From: Mansonella perstans
Taxonomy: Eukaryota; Nematoda; Chromadorea; Rhabditida; Onchocercidae
Assembly (NCBI GenBank): GCA_037074765.1
Contig: JBAMDO010000002.1
Location: 248,001-312,000 of the forward strand
Length of the DNA: 64,000 nt
Direction of reading: 5' to 3'
The translations under genes and the position numbers were made by a program. Positions 51,613 through 61,626 of this stretch are shown in pieces. Under the pieces are notes generated by a model. It was not told the DNA's origin, ran no database searches, and was given only the letters and a program-made list of their open reading frames with translations. Position 1 is the first letter of the stretch. Each line of letters starts with the position of its first letter.

Positions 51613-53902
51613 TCAAATATCAGTTGTTACTTGTTTAAATATCGAAACGGAGTAAGTATCAGCAAACACTGCAGCAGAAATAGCATTTTTACAGTTAACA
51701 GTAACTGACAGATATTGTTCGCACACTTTTTTTAGAGGCAAAATGGCATATTTATCAGCCATTACCAAAATATTTTCGGCATAACATTCTGCAAATCTTT
51801 TGAACCTGTATATATATAATCCATCAATGCTCGCAGCTTAAAATTCGGATTGATTAAGATTTAATGAATTTGTGGAAAGGAGTTACTTACAGTCCTCAAA
51901 CTTTGAATCTTTAATTTTAATTTCAATTCCTTTCTGACCCTTCAACATCGCTTCCGTGGCAAACATTGAACGGAACACTTCGCTATTTTGTGCCAATATA
52001 CATCGATGGGCTTTCAGCTCTTTATCACCAACATTATTATCATGGCAAATTATAGCAAATCAGTAAGTAAAACAATTGGACACGTTTCGGAAATTCAACC
52101 ATCTGAGTGATAAAGATAAAGTTTGAGGACATTTCAAATAAGATATAAGAAGGTAGAAGTACCTTTATAGTACAACCTGCAAATAGTTCACTCGTCAACA
52201 TTTTTTTAAAAGAATCACGCGTCCGGATCACGTCCTTTTATTAAAGTTATTCAAACCAACTGCTTTCAGTGCTCTTTCACCGCTAGTTTTTGGTTCAGGC
52301 AAATATTCGATCTTGCAAATTAATAGCAAAGATCCTCTTTCTTCAACGCTGTCATCATTTGAGAATGGGTAAGCTATAAGTGTATGGATGATCAGTGCCG
52401 AAAATTTTCAAACTCAAAAGACTTATGGATAGATTAAATTAATTTGAATGTTTTGTAAATGTTCCCTAACTCCTATAATACATTCTTTACACTAATTTGC
52501 AAAATGAGCTTTCTCTAGGGACTAGCTTTCTACTTTCTCCTTATAGTGATCCAAGCTGTTATTGGAAAAAGAACCTCAAACAAAAGCAATATTTTTGACT
52601 GTCGAAATCTTTGACATCTTCCCGCGCGTTTATCTTTATTGAATTTGCATCCAACGTATAAACTTCAAAATTCACTCGTGCAGAATTTTTGCCAAGCTAT
52701 AAAATGAGAGAGCTGCTGTAAGATTCATTGTATTTTCCAGTGATTACAATTTTGCGCACATATTTTTTATTAATAGAATGACAGATTCTCAAGAAAACGG
52801 CAGCGCTAATTAACTTGCAAACCCACCTTACGCAATCTGAACGGTACATATCCTGCACTATTTTCTTTTCCGTTCGGACAAAAAAACAATTCCCACTTGA
52901 TAAAAGGTGCTTGTAAATTTCCAAATTTTTCACTGATTAAATTATCGCAATATTTGGATAACTTCATCAGCTTTCCGAACTGAAAAAATTACAAAGATCA
53001 GAATCAAACATTGACTTAAGAAACCTGTAGATTTATTGTGTTCTGCTTTTTGCAATGCCTTAGAATACGCTGATAAACAAAATATTGCTGTAACTGGAGA
53101 ATCTTCCATTACAAGCGACAACGAAGAATATTAATGTTGCTTGTCTGTTTCAAAACTATTTAATATAATGCGGCTCTTTTGGTAATTCTTCAACTATCAT
53201 TGTGGCGATTATTCAGCCGGCGAACCTTCAGACATCAAATCACATAATTTTACGATTATTTAAAAATTTCGATTATTTTCATGTAAGCTGAACTAAACCA
53301 ACTTTCATATAAATCAGCTTTGTTCGAAGTGCTGCCAATTTCAGAAGTAGACATGCATCAACTAATTCATAAACATATATTAACTGCTTCCAAGTACTAA
53401 TGCTTCCAAAACTAATCAAATTCAAAGATGAAATCTGGCATAAATTTTTTTGCGAAGGAAAGTTGAATGAATAAAAACTGGAATCATCGAATATCATTAG
53501 ATTCCATTATTTGTAATATCTCTTATATTATCCAAAAATTTGTCTTCTATTGATTATTCCCTCATTTATTCACCAATAGAGTGACCGATGTTTATATCCA
53601 GTAGGTATGATGACTCTTAGTTCCACCTCTCGTCTACTGTTATGGGATAAGTAAAGTGCTTATTGTGGCATCTGGATAGTAGAAAAAATTATTCCAAACG
53701 TTCTCACGCTTTTCTCAGTGATTATCAACCGGTGACTCGCAAGAACTGAATTATAGATCCCGAGATCAGCAGCGCGATGAATAGGATGCTCCGAGTTTTG
53801 TTTTTTAAAGCGATATGTTCGATTCGTTTTTTGTCGATCGAGATTTATCTGATTTAGATTATTGTGCAATAAGTACGAAATTCCTTGTGAGATCCAATCC
53901 AC
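51613..53902 (-). pseudogene. Degenerate MATH-BTB gene, copy 1
   Basis: Pieces read 5' to 3' on minus. 53902-53660 is an open frame with SVLASHRLIITEKSVRTFGI. Around 52975-52811 a MATH-domain piece has IKWELFFCPNGKENSAGYVP then FRLRKVGLQVN and a stop. A BTB exon ending at 51891 has GDKELKAHRCILAQNSEVF then FRSMFATEAMLKGQKG. A C-terminal exon at 51836-51613 is in phase with it (LVMADKYAILPLKKVCEQYL) and ends in TGA. The BTB-to-C-terminal splice (GTAAGT, 54-bp intron) keeps frame. The MATH piece continues after its stop in another frame (SAAVFLRICHSINKKYVRK), and no usable acceptor was found before the BTB exon. MATH-BTB proteins recruit substrates to Cullin-3. I favour a pseudogene; a diverged functional gene is possible. 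Confidence 0.55.
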
Positions 53903-54431
53903 TGTTAACTTATATTTACCTTTTTGCTTTCATTATATATATTATTTTTACATCGTCATACTTTTATGCTACTTTTTACTAACTTTAGTGTGAGTTATAG
54001 GATCGTCATTTCGTTTTCAAAGTAATTAATATAATTAAACAAGTTAATTAATACCCAAATAAATAAATAATTAAGCGGACGATTTAAAATTAATAATATT
54101 ACAATTAGTATGCATATTTATTTAGTAAAAGTTGAATATTAGAAGTAAAGCACATTTTCTGAATTCAAACAAATTAGAGGTTGCTAGAGGCTTCGGTAGG
54201 AAGAAGATCTTAATTTCTAAAACGCTTAATTTCATCGTGATAAAACAAGTTAATTAATATGCAAACGAATAATCAACTAGATGGACAATTGTCTTGCATG
54301 CTATCTGAACGAAAATTCGAATTATAAGAATTTTTTACAAAGTGAAAATTCTGAAGTAAAACATAGAAACACAACTGTTAACTAATGTCCCCAGAGAAAG
54401 CAGTCGACGTAGAAATCATGTTGTTATCGTT
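53903..54431. other. AT-rich spacer
   Basis: No gene seen. tgataaaacaagttaattaatatgcaaa (54239-54266) partly repeats ataattaaacaagttaattaatacccaaa (54031-54059). Confidence 0.45.
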
Positions 54432-54641
54432 TCAATCTTTTAACTGGTCATGCAATGTTGCAGTTATGCAGCAATCGTGATGTATAATAGCAACAGTGAT
54501 TGCATGAATTAAATCTTTATTAGTGTAATTATCTCTAGAAATGTAGCCGATATAACGATCAATAAAATCAAGTGATAAGTATGCCATTAGTTCTTGATCG
54601 CATTCTACTTTTCTATTATTTCTGATAACTACGAACAGCAT
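54432..54641 (-). CDS. Hypothetical small protein or exon
   Basis: 69 codons from an ATG at 54641 to TGA. Residues include VECDQELMAYLSLDFIDRYI and IHHDCCITATLHDQLKD, a mixed composition unlike the surrounding noise. No signal peptide, membrane span or known motif. It could be an exon of a gene in the repeat cluster or a chance frame. Confidence 0.25.
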   Translation of the reverse strand: MLFVVIRNNRKVECDQELMAYLSLDFIDRYIGYISRDNYTNKDLIHAITVAIIHHDCCITATLHDQLKD

Positions 54642-54722
54642 TATTGAAAATCTCGCAGAATCAAAATAAGCAATAAATTATTAGTGATGTGACAAGCGAC
54701 TAAGTGAACAATTATAAAAGAC

Positions 54723-55169
54723 TTAAATCAGAATTTTAAAAAAGATTTTTCTTCTTTTGCTTGTTATTTGGTTTTTTTTTAGCTTACTTGATTTGTTTTT
54801 TATTAAGCCCTTAAGAGAAGCAAAAACCTTTCTGATCATCAAGTGATCAATAAAGCTTAAAAGAATTGAATGAAAGCAGCGTTCTGCAAAATCAGTGACT
54901 CGAAGAAATTTAACTGAAATTGATTGATCAATAAGGGTTTTCTTTTCCTTCTTCTTGAAAATGAATAAGTAATAATCAGCGAAATCTTCAATAATTAGAA
55001 CTTTCGCAAAAGCACGCCAAATAAGCTGAGCTAACCTTAATTGCTCACCAACCAGAATTTTGATTTTCACTAGAATGCGCCAAATAAATTTATGAAAATA
55101 AGTATTCGCAAGCCTAAAGGAATTTGAAGTACCTACTGCTGAACCAAAGCATAAACTACTGAAAGTCAC
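54723..55169 (-). CDS. Hypothetical 148-residue open frame
   Basis: The longest single open frame in the window, starting at an ATG (55169). It is rich in Lys, Leu, Ile and Phe, with a basic C-terminal third (SSKLKKNQITSKRRKIFFK) and an internal near-repeat (FHKFIWRIL and LAQLIWRAF). No signal peptide, no family recognised. Length favours a real gene in DNA this AT-rich, but composition does not. Chance remains possible. Confidence 0.3.
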   Translation of the reverse strand: MTFSSLCFGSAVGTSNSFRLANTYFHKFIWRILVKIKILVGEQLRLAQLIWRAFAKVLIIEDFADYYLFIFKKKEKKTLIDQSISVKFLRVTDFAERCFHSILLSFIDHLMIRKVFASLKGLIKNKSSKLKKNQITSKRRKIFFKILI

Positions 55170-55184
55170 AAATCTTCAGCAATT

Positions 55185-55345
55185 AATGACTACATTCTGG
55201 CATATACACATGGCTATTCCTATTGTTTCGAAATGTTCTGGCTCAGCAATAGATATTTCAAATTTCCTTAGGTTAAATTTCAGTTTAAGCTGAAAAAATG
55301 TTTGAGAAATATTTACTGATCGCGGGCTATAGGTATGACGAAAAA
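55185..55345 (+). repeat. Segment with inverted homology to 59.69-59.82 kb
   Basis: Plus-strand attctggcatatacacatggc and ctattgtttcgaaatg, followed about 80 bases later by cgggctata, match the reverse complement of 59.69-59.82 kb (attctggcatacatatacggc, gtattgtttcgagac, acgggctata). Both read in one frame as ILAY-x-x-G-x-SYCFE, so the ancestor may have been coding. Confidence 0.5.
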
Positions 55346-56196
55346 ATGTACAGGTGTGTTGGTGAATTTCGATTGAAAGAAATTAATTAAATTAAAAATT
55401 TTGATCATTTTTTGGTTTTTAAGAATTTCAATAATTTTGATAACTATGATTTTTTACTAAATCAATATCACATTAGCAGCGAGAAAGAAGTACAACTGTC
55501 GCATTTTGTCATCCAAAAATTCTGTAAAACTTATCCGACTTCATAACTGTCATCCGAGCTGTAATTGGACCAGATTAATGCAAAATAAGAATAACAGTAA
55601 GCAATTATTTAACACAGTAAATTTGTTTCAAATTTGACAAACGAACAAAAAAAACGCTAAAGGAAAACCTCGCTGTGAAGTCTTATTAAGAAATAATAAC
55701 GAAATAAGTTGGTAAAAGAAATTGTAAGGGAGATCTAAGGTGATATATAAAATTTCAACATGATTTATCGAAAAAGATTAACTAAAGTTATTACCTAGTA
55801 TTAAAATAATGCTCGTAATTGTAAAAAAACCGGTGTTCATCTGAAGAGCATACATTTCACACACACAGACGCGCATAAACATACATGCACAAATATCAGT
55901 GCTTTATTTGTTTCAAAAAGATACTAACAAATTCCTTTTGCTGATTTAGTTGTCATTACATCAGATGTTAGTGCTCAATATCATCTTGGACAGTTGACTT
56001 AAAATTATCTGATGCTTCACTTTTTTGTCATACATCTCATCTTCAGCCGCTGACTAGGTAATTGATCTCAATCCCAGTCCTAAAACGAAATTACATTATA
56101 GGTCTAGCTCTATTTTCCATCAATTTTGGCAAAATATGCTTTTTCGAACTGCAGCAATTTATGGACTTAATAAAATTTATGCTCTAACAAACATTT
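55346..56196. other. AT-rich spacer
   Basis: No gene seen. A short (ac) tract lies at about 55857-55869. Confidence 0.4.
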
Positions 56197-56346
56197 TTAA
56201 ACTGATTTCTGTGAATTACGAGAAGTATTCGATGCAATACGATTAGAAATCGATAATTGCAGTTTATATCTTTTACAAATGTTGTCAAAAAGCGGTAATT
56301 GTGAATCCCTTAAAGTTGCATCATCGTTTTTCTTTGTCTCATCCAT
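56197..56346 (-). other. Exon-like open segment, 49 residues
   Basis: ATG at 56346 followed by a hydrophilic frame (MDETKKNDDATLRDSQLPLF, then ISNRIASNTSRNSQKSV) and TAA. The charged, Ser/Asn-rich composition would suit the cytoplasmic tail of a receptor. No splice partner confirmed. Confidence 0.25.
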
Positions 56347-56613
56347 CGTAATTTCATCGTATCATTGTTTCCTTCATTCATAGAAACTCAATTTCAATTA
56401 CTATTAAATTGATATTAAGCTTACATTTTTAAAAACACTATCAGTACAAAGTGCAATTAATTGCAGCTTGGATATGTAAATTATTTTCAGAAATGAAACG
56501 CAATAGTGAAATCAAAAGAAAATTGGATGCAATGGTTCTTATCACTTTAGTGAAACACACTAGAAGTTTATATTGCCTTTTGAGTTGTGATTGATATCAC
56601 CTTTGTAGACCAC

Positions 56614-56699
56614 CTTTTCCGGCAAAACAATGACGAAGTTGCCCGACGATATGGCTCAAATGCCAGAATCGTCACGGAGATAATAATGATTGTTCGCAT
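56614..56699 (-). other. Exon-like segment with a membrane-span profile
   Basis: A good acceptor (cttaatttcag, ending at 56700) and a donor (ag|gtggtc) bound 86 bases reading MRTIIIISVTILAFEPYRRA then TSSLFCRKR. A hydrophobic span followed by P-x-R-R is like the inner end of a GPCR helix. A possible first exon for the same gene starts at ATG 56941 (MNGTNNNIFQF, with a glycosylation site). The plus strand is also open here (VARRYGSNARIVTEI), so the strand is uncertain. Confidence 0.3.
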
Positions 56700-57420
56700 C
56701 TGAAATTAAGTGAGCCGAAATATTTCAATGAAAAAGAGGAATTTGCTGTGAGCGATAAATGATAATAAATGGTGAAATGAAGGAATGATTTTTCAATTCA
56801 TTACCTCGTAATGATAGTAAATCATTAAATAGAGAACGATCTTTAAATTGCTATTAAGAAAATAATTTTCACAACCGGCAAGTATACAAGTGGCATATGC
56901 ACATGCGTGAACTGAAATATGTTGTTATTAGTACCATTCATATTTGGATTTTGGATAAATCTGTGAAGTTTGGCGACAAGAATGTTGGTAATGTGTTCAA
57001 TTTTCAGTGATAATTTGAAGAAATTTGAAAAAAAATTTCTAACACAGCTTTTAGCGGAATTATACTCTCACTTAAATAAAATGTGCTAATGATATCAGAA
57101 TGAAGAAATCATAAAAACTTACTGAACATAGGTAAAGTAATGATTTCAATTGAATAACTGTATAAAATAAACGAATACAAACGCTTCTGATGCATTCTTG
57201 CAGCTCGGATGACGTTTTTGCCAAGTGGTTTATACCTGCTGATTTTTATTGATGCCTACAACAATAGATGCTAATTTAACATTATTTGAGGTTATGTTTC
57301 GTCATTAATTCCACTTTACACTAATTGATGGTGAAATAAAGCTGTTCTTTTAGCTTCCTTAAAATTACCAGAAAACTGATTCCGGCTGAGCGGATTATTT
57401 TAATCAAAACCTGCAAATTT

Positions 57421-58615
57421 TTAAATGACATAAAGTTCTACCATTAGAGCAGCAATAAATAATGCTATAAACAACGTGATATGGGTCAGAAAATAAGGTA
57501 TAAGATTTATGGATTTTTTAAACAATAGAGTTACAAAGGTTCCCCAAAGAAGTATCGAAATATGCAGAACAACATAATGCGATTTCTGACTTCTGAAAAT
57601 TAAATAAAGCGTATAAGGAAAATAGATGATGGCATTCTTTTAAATACGAAACATCTATGACATTGACCGAACGATTACTTGGACGGAGTAATGGATACTG
57701 AATAAATAAATTCCATTTTACCTTAATATTTGACAAGGTTTAAAACACACAAAGCTTCATATCAAATTGTAAGATTTTCGATCAATATTAGAAAGATACT
57801 GGAGAATGATGAAAGGTACTTACTTGTTTACAAATGTTCTGGAAAAAAAAATAGGTTTCACGTAACACAGGTAACATACTATAACTGCATAGAGCGTTAA
57901 GGAATGAAACCAAATACTTCCCAACCTGACGTAAAATCGAGCCCAGTTCTGGATGTCTGCTCTTAAATTTTAGTACATCATCAGATCATGAAATTTTATT
58001 ATTTTTAATATTGGAATGAGGCAGAATTACGCGTATTGATAGTGGAAAAAAAGTTATATAGTTATTGGAAAGGAAACTTACAAGTTGTATTCTTTTATGG
58101 AAACAAATAATCTCACAACATTAATTATATCAATTACTAATGCAGCAATAGCAGACGTTATGCAATTGATCATTAAATTCAGTGTGAAATGTTTGAAAAA
58201 TCCATCTGTCACTTTCGCAAATGTTAAATATAGCATGAAAGGAATAATAAGAAAATTGCCAATCGTTGCAATGTATGATATTATGCGTCTTCTGTCGTAT
58301 AAATATGCTAAAAAATCGTTAATATATAATAACAGTAAATTATGGCACAAATTTGAAATGATTTGGTGAAAGTAAAGATAATCAAGAATATTATAATGAT
58401 GATCACTTTATTTGATTCTTTATTTGACGGACATAAGCAAAGGTTTCGGATAATATCTTTAGAATTTTGTCAAATATGTACTAATAGGTTGAATTAGAAT
58501 GAACTTTAGGTTATAACTTACAGCAGGCGAGGCCTAGACCTACACATAAAGGTACTTTGTTACCAGCGGTGCTGTTTAAGTAGTTAGTACCATTGGAATT
58601 GAAACTGTCGTTCAT
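57421..58615 (-). CDS. Chemoreceptor-like multi-span membrane protein
   Basis: Exons: 58615-58522, 58307-58082, 57961-57824, 57697-57662 (tentative) and 57592-57421. The first three join cleanly in phase; the fourth needs a weak donor. The model gives 221 residues. The N-terminus has two N-glycosylation sites (NGT, NST) and would be extracellular. Five hydrophobic spans follow: [78 protein letters not shown] and a last span ending at VELYVI. A short glycosylated N-terminus and a GN motif in span 1 recall nematode serpentine receptors. Five spans rather than seven means a missed exon, a deletion or a different family. The plus strand is open across 58085-58369, but lacks this pattern. Confidence 0.5.
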
Positions 58616-59460
58616 TTTCCTGAAATTTGTTCTTAAATTTTTGACGTCATCAAAGATTTATTTAATTCGAATTACCATATAATCCACTCTCCGATACAGG
58701 ATTCACTAGTTATTGACTTGATACTTGTGCGAGTCTAATAATTGAGTGCAGTACACATCAGACTTGTGGAAATGCGTCATGTCATTCCCAAAAGTTTGTC
58801 TATGATGTGGGCAATGAGATGGACATTTCATTAGCTGCGGGAATTTACTATTTAATTATTTGTCTCGATGTTATAAGCTGTGAGATTTCGCATGGAAGTA
58901 GAGTTGCGCAGTGGTACGATTGCACTGATTATTATATTTAAACATTTGAGATTCATATGAAAAAGTTGGATGATAGTAATTTCCACTCGTTGCTGTCATC
59001 AAATTAATTGAACAGTTAACTTAGTAAGTAACTGAGCACTACGTAATGGAAATCACATAGTAACTGTCGTTCACTTAGTAACTGCGAGCAATAAAATTGA
59101 AATTTATTTTCAAGTAGCAGCAGCGAAGGTATGGTTCGATTAGCTGAAAATTTTGCCCACTATCGCATCAAATTTAAAGTCAAAGCTAGAATATTTAATG
59201 TAAAAATCGCCAAAATGATGAAGAGGTCTGCCAATTAATAAATAAACATGTGCTATATGACTACTGCAAATGCTTTAAACATACTGAGAACATATTTCTT
59301 GCAATTTCATGCAGATATCCAATGAATAGTTTAATTTAGAAATTCATAAGTCTCACTGAAGCTGTATGACATGATAAATAACCCGATTAGATTCATATAT
59401 TATAAGAAAACAAGACATTTACTTCATCTCCGAGTAACATTTTAAATACTAAATACCTTC
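58616..59460 (-). promoter_or_regulatory. Upstream region shared with 62.57-63.67 kb
   Basis: Several blocks match 62570-63670 in the same orientation: aaatttgttc near 58627, gtacacatca near 58751, gaacatatttcttgcaatt near 59288 and tctcactgaagct near 59351. It lies directly upstream of the chemoreceptor-like gene, so it may hold its promoter. No TATA-like site was assigned. Confidence 0.45.
59430..59447 (-). other. Conserved mini-exon, copy 1 (MLLGDE)
   Basis: Minus-strand ATG TTA CTC GGA GAT GAA followed at once by a GT donor (gtaaat). The paralogous copy at 63644-63661 has the same length, start and donor position with MLVADE. Conservation of ATG, frame and donor suggests a real first exon of a duplicated gene. 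Confidence 0.4.
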
Positions 59461-59689
59461 ACTTTTCCAAAAATTTCTACCAATGTGAATGTTGCCATCG
59501 TTTATTGCTGGAAGGCTTAAAGATCTCAGTGTGAAGAATTTTCCACTGATATGCTACCATTATAAAACTATTGTGATATAGGTTATTCAGCACCATAATT
59601 AAAATAAATTATTGCGATTTGTCATTACAGAATGTTATCCAATAATTTTGAATATTTTAGTAACCAAAAAAACAATTAAAATTTTTAAT

Positions 59690-59825
59690 TTTCATAAAAC
59701 TTATAGCCCGTGACATTTGAGTGATCTCCAATTGTTTTCAAATATCTTTTTAGGTCAAATTCAAATTCTCTGTCTCGAAACAATACGAATTGCCGTATAT
59801 GTATGCCAGAATTCAGTAGTCAGCC
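59690..59825 (-). repeat. Partner of the inverted segment at 55.2 kb
   Basis: On the minus strand it reads ILAYIYGNSYCFE in one frame. See the plus-strand copy at 55185-55345. Confidence 0.5.
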
Positions 59826-59934
59826 GTTGAAGATTTATATTATGATGTAATATAAAGATTTGCTAAATTGAGTTTTATTGAAATTCTGAAATATTGCTAA
59901 ATTGCAATATAAAAAGATGCCAAATTGCGTCCAA

Positions 59935-61190
59935 ATTGCGATCTTGCAAATTAGTAGTTAATATACATCTTTCTTCAACGCTGTCATTATTTTAGCTTGG
60001 GGAAGTATCATCATACGTATATTACATACCGAACGGATTCAATTAATTTGAAAGTTGGGCAGATGCTACATATCTCCTATAATACATTTTTAACCTCGTT
60101 CAGATAATAAGCATTCTAGGACCAGCTTCCCACTCTCTTTACCGTAATCCATGCTCTTACTGAGAAAAAAGTCTCAAATAAAAGGTACTGATGCTGACTG
60201 CAACAGTCTCCGATATCTTCCACGCGTTAACCATCATTGAATTTGCATCCAAGGCATAAACTTCAGACTTCGCCTTTATGGGATCTTTATCAAGCTAAAA
60301 AATATAAAGCTACTGTAAAATTCACTGTATTTTTCAGTGATTACAATACACATAGATTTTTAATGTATAGAATGCCAGATCCTCAACAGAATATCAGCGC
60401 TAATTAATCTGCATGCCCATCTGTCGCAAAAAGAAACGAACATAGTCCTTAATATTATCGTTCCTATTTGAATAAAGAAGCAATTCCTATTTGATAGAAG
60501 GTGCTTGCAGACTTCCAAACTTTCACTGATTAAATAGACATTAATTACGAATAATTTCGTCATTTTTTTTAATTTCATCAGCTTTCCAAACTGAAAAAAT
60601 TATAAAGATCAGAATCAAGCATTTATTGATAAAAATTGCAAGTTTTATCAAGTGTACCACTTGTTTTGCAATACGTTAGAATAAAGAGACAAACAAAACA
60701 CTGCTGTACCTGGGGAATGTTTCATTTCAAGTGACAACGAGAAGTTGTAATGTTGGCCTACTTCAACATAATGAGGCAGCTATTCTGGCAACCCTTCAGC
60801 TGTCATTGCGACGATTCTTCAGCTGGTGATTCTTTAATTATTCCTCATATTATATAATTCTGCTGATAATTTCAAAGGTAAGCATGTATTAACTCCAAGT
60901 TCTGATCCTTCCAAAAATAAACAACTTTTCGGCAGGTGTTTTTAATGGCGGAATCTGCACAGATTAGTTTTTCGAAGGCAAGTGAATAAACGAAAACTGA
61001 AACCATCGAATATTATCAGATTCTATTAATTGTAATACCTCTTTGATCAACTTAGATTAATCCAAAATTTGCCTTCTATCATTCTTTGCTTCTCCATCAC
61101 CAGAAGTGATTAGTGCCTTTTCATGCGATATGTGTGATGCAAGAACTCTTCTTAGTTTCTCCTCTCATCTAGTTGTATAGAATAAACCGA
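59935..61190 (-). pseudogene. MATH-BTB pseudogene, copy 2
   Basis: Direct, diverged duplicate of 52.30-53.62 kb, with shared blocks such as gatcttgcaaatta, ctttcttcaacgctgtcat, gaatttgcatccaa, and tcatcagctttcc. The MATH piece (about 60560-60395) reads ELLLYSNRNDNIKDYVRFFL then RQMGMQIN and a stop. The Trp codon that opens this strand in copy 1 (TGG) is TAG here. No BTB exon follows. Several stops make it clearly non-functional. Confidence 0.8.
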
Positions 61191-61365
61191 AACGAACATG
61201 AAAACAAACTAAAAATGCTAGAGATCACAATGTAATTAATGAATAACAAATCGGATTTTACTTACCTAAGATCTAAGCTAAATAAGATTCTGCAAATTTT
61301 GGAAACGTTTTATAGCAGCAATATTGTTAGACTCGTCAAACAAGGATATAAATGTGCATTGAAAG

Positions 61366-61554
61366 CTAAGAGGCAAAATAAATATAGAAGATGAACTCTA
61401 TAGCACTCAGAACAAAAAATCTGGAAAATTGAGGAAGCTTCCTTTTGAACTCCTTTTGAAGGCGTTCGTTTGCTCGAGGAAGGAGTGTCGGATTACTGAA
61501 ATTGAAATTACCAGATAGTGTCGGGAAAGTTTTTGTAACGTGGCACAGTCGCAT
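61366..61554 (-). CDS. Open frame directly behind an SL1 relic
   Basis: ATG at 61554 follows the last base of an SL1-like sequence with no gap and opens 62 codons to TAG. The N-terminus is MRLCHVTKTFPTLSGNFNFS, then a basic middle (NERLQKEFKRKLPQF) and a hydrophobic end. In an SL1 RNA gene the leader would be followed by a GT donor; here the ATG follows, as in a mature trans-spliced mRNA. So this looks like a fragment reinserted from cDNA. A second frame starting GTG at 61604 also runs through the leader copy. No family recognised; whether it is expressed is unknown. Confidence 0.4.
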   Translation of the reverse strand: MRLCHVTKTFPTLSGNFNFSNPTLLPRANERLQKEFKRKLPQFSRFFVLSAIEFIFYIYFAS

Positions 61555-61576
61555 CTCAAACTTGGGTAGTTAAACC
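61555..61576 (-). other. SL1 spliced-leader relic, inner copy
   Basis: The minus strand matches the 22-base nematode SL1 leader at all but one position (a T to C in the eighth base). It is not followed by the SL1 RNA donor or snRNA body, so it is a relic rather than an SL1 gene. Confidence 0.85.
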
Positions 61577-61604
61577 GTTGCGATGAGTTGAGTTGCGTTG
61601 ACAC

Positions 61605-61626
61605 CTTAAACTTGGGTAATTAAACC
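61605..61626 (-). other. SL1 spliced-leader relic, outer copy
   Basis: A second 22-base match to SL1 on the same strand, 50 bases upstream of the inner copy, again with one mismatch (G to A at base 20). The 28 bases between the copies are not leader sequence. The outer copy is followed by gtgtcaacgc, which does not resemble the conserved start of the SL1 RNA intron half. Confidence 0.85.

Noticed and set aside
58085..58369. 94-codon plus-strand open frame
   Set aside because: It is the antisense shadow of receptor exon 2, which has splice-phase continuity and a membrane-span pattern.
61555..61626. A functional SL1 RNA gene
   Set aside because: Neither leader copy is followed by the SL1 donor and snRNA body, and no 5S rRNA sequence was seen nearby.
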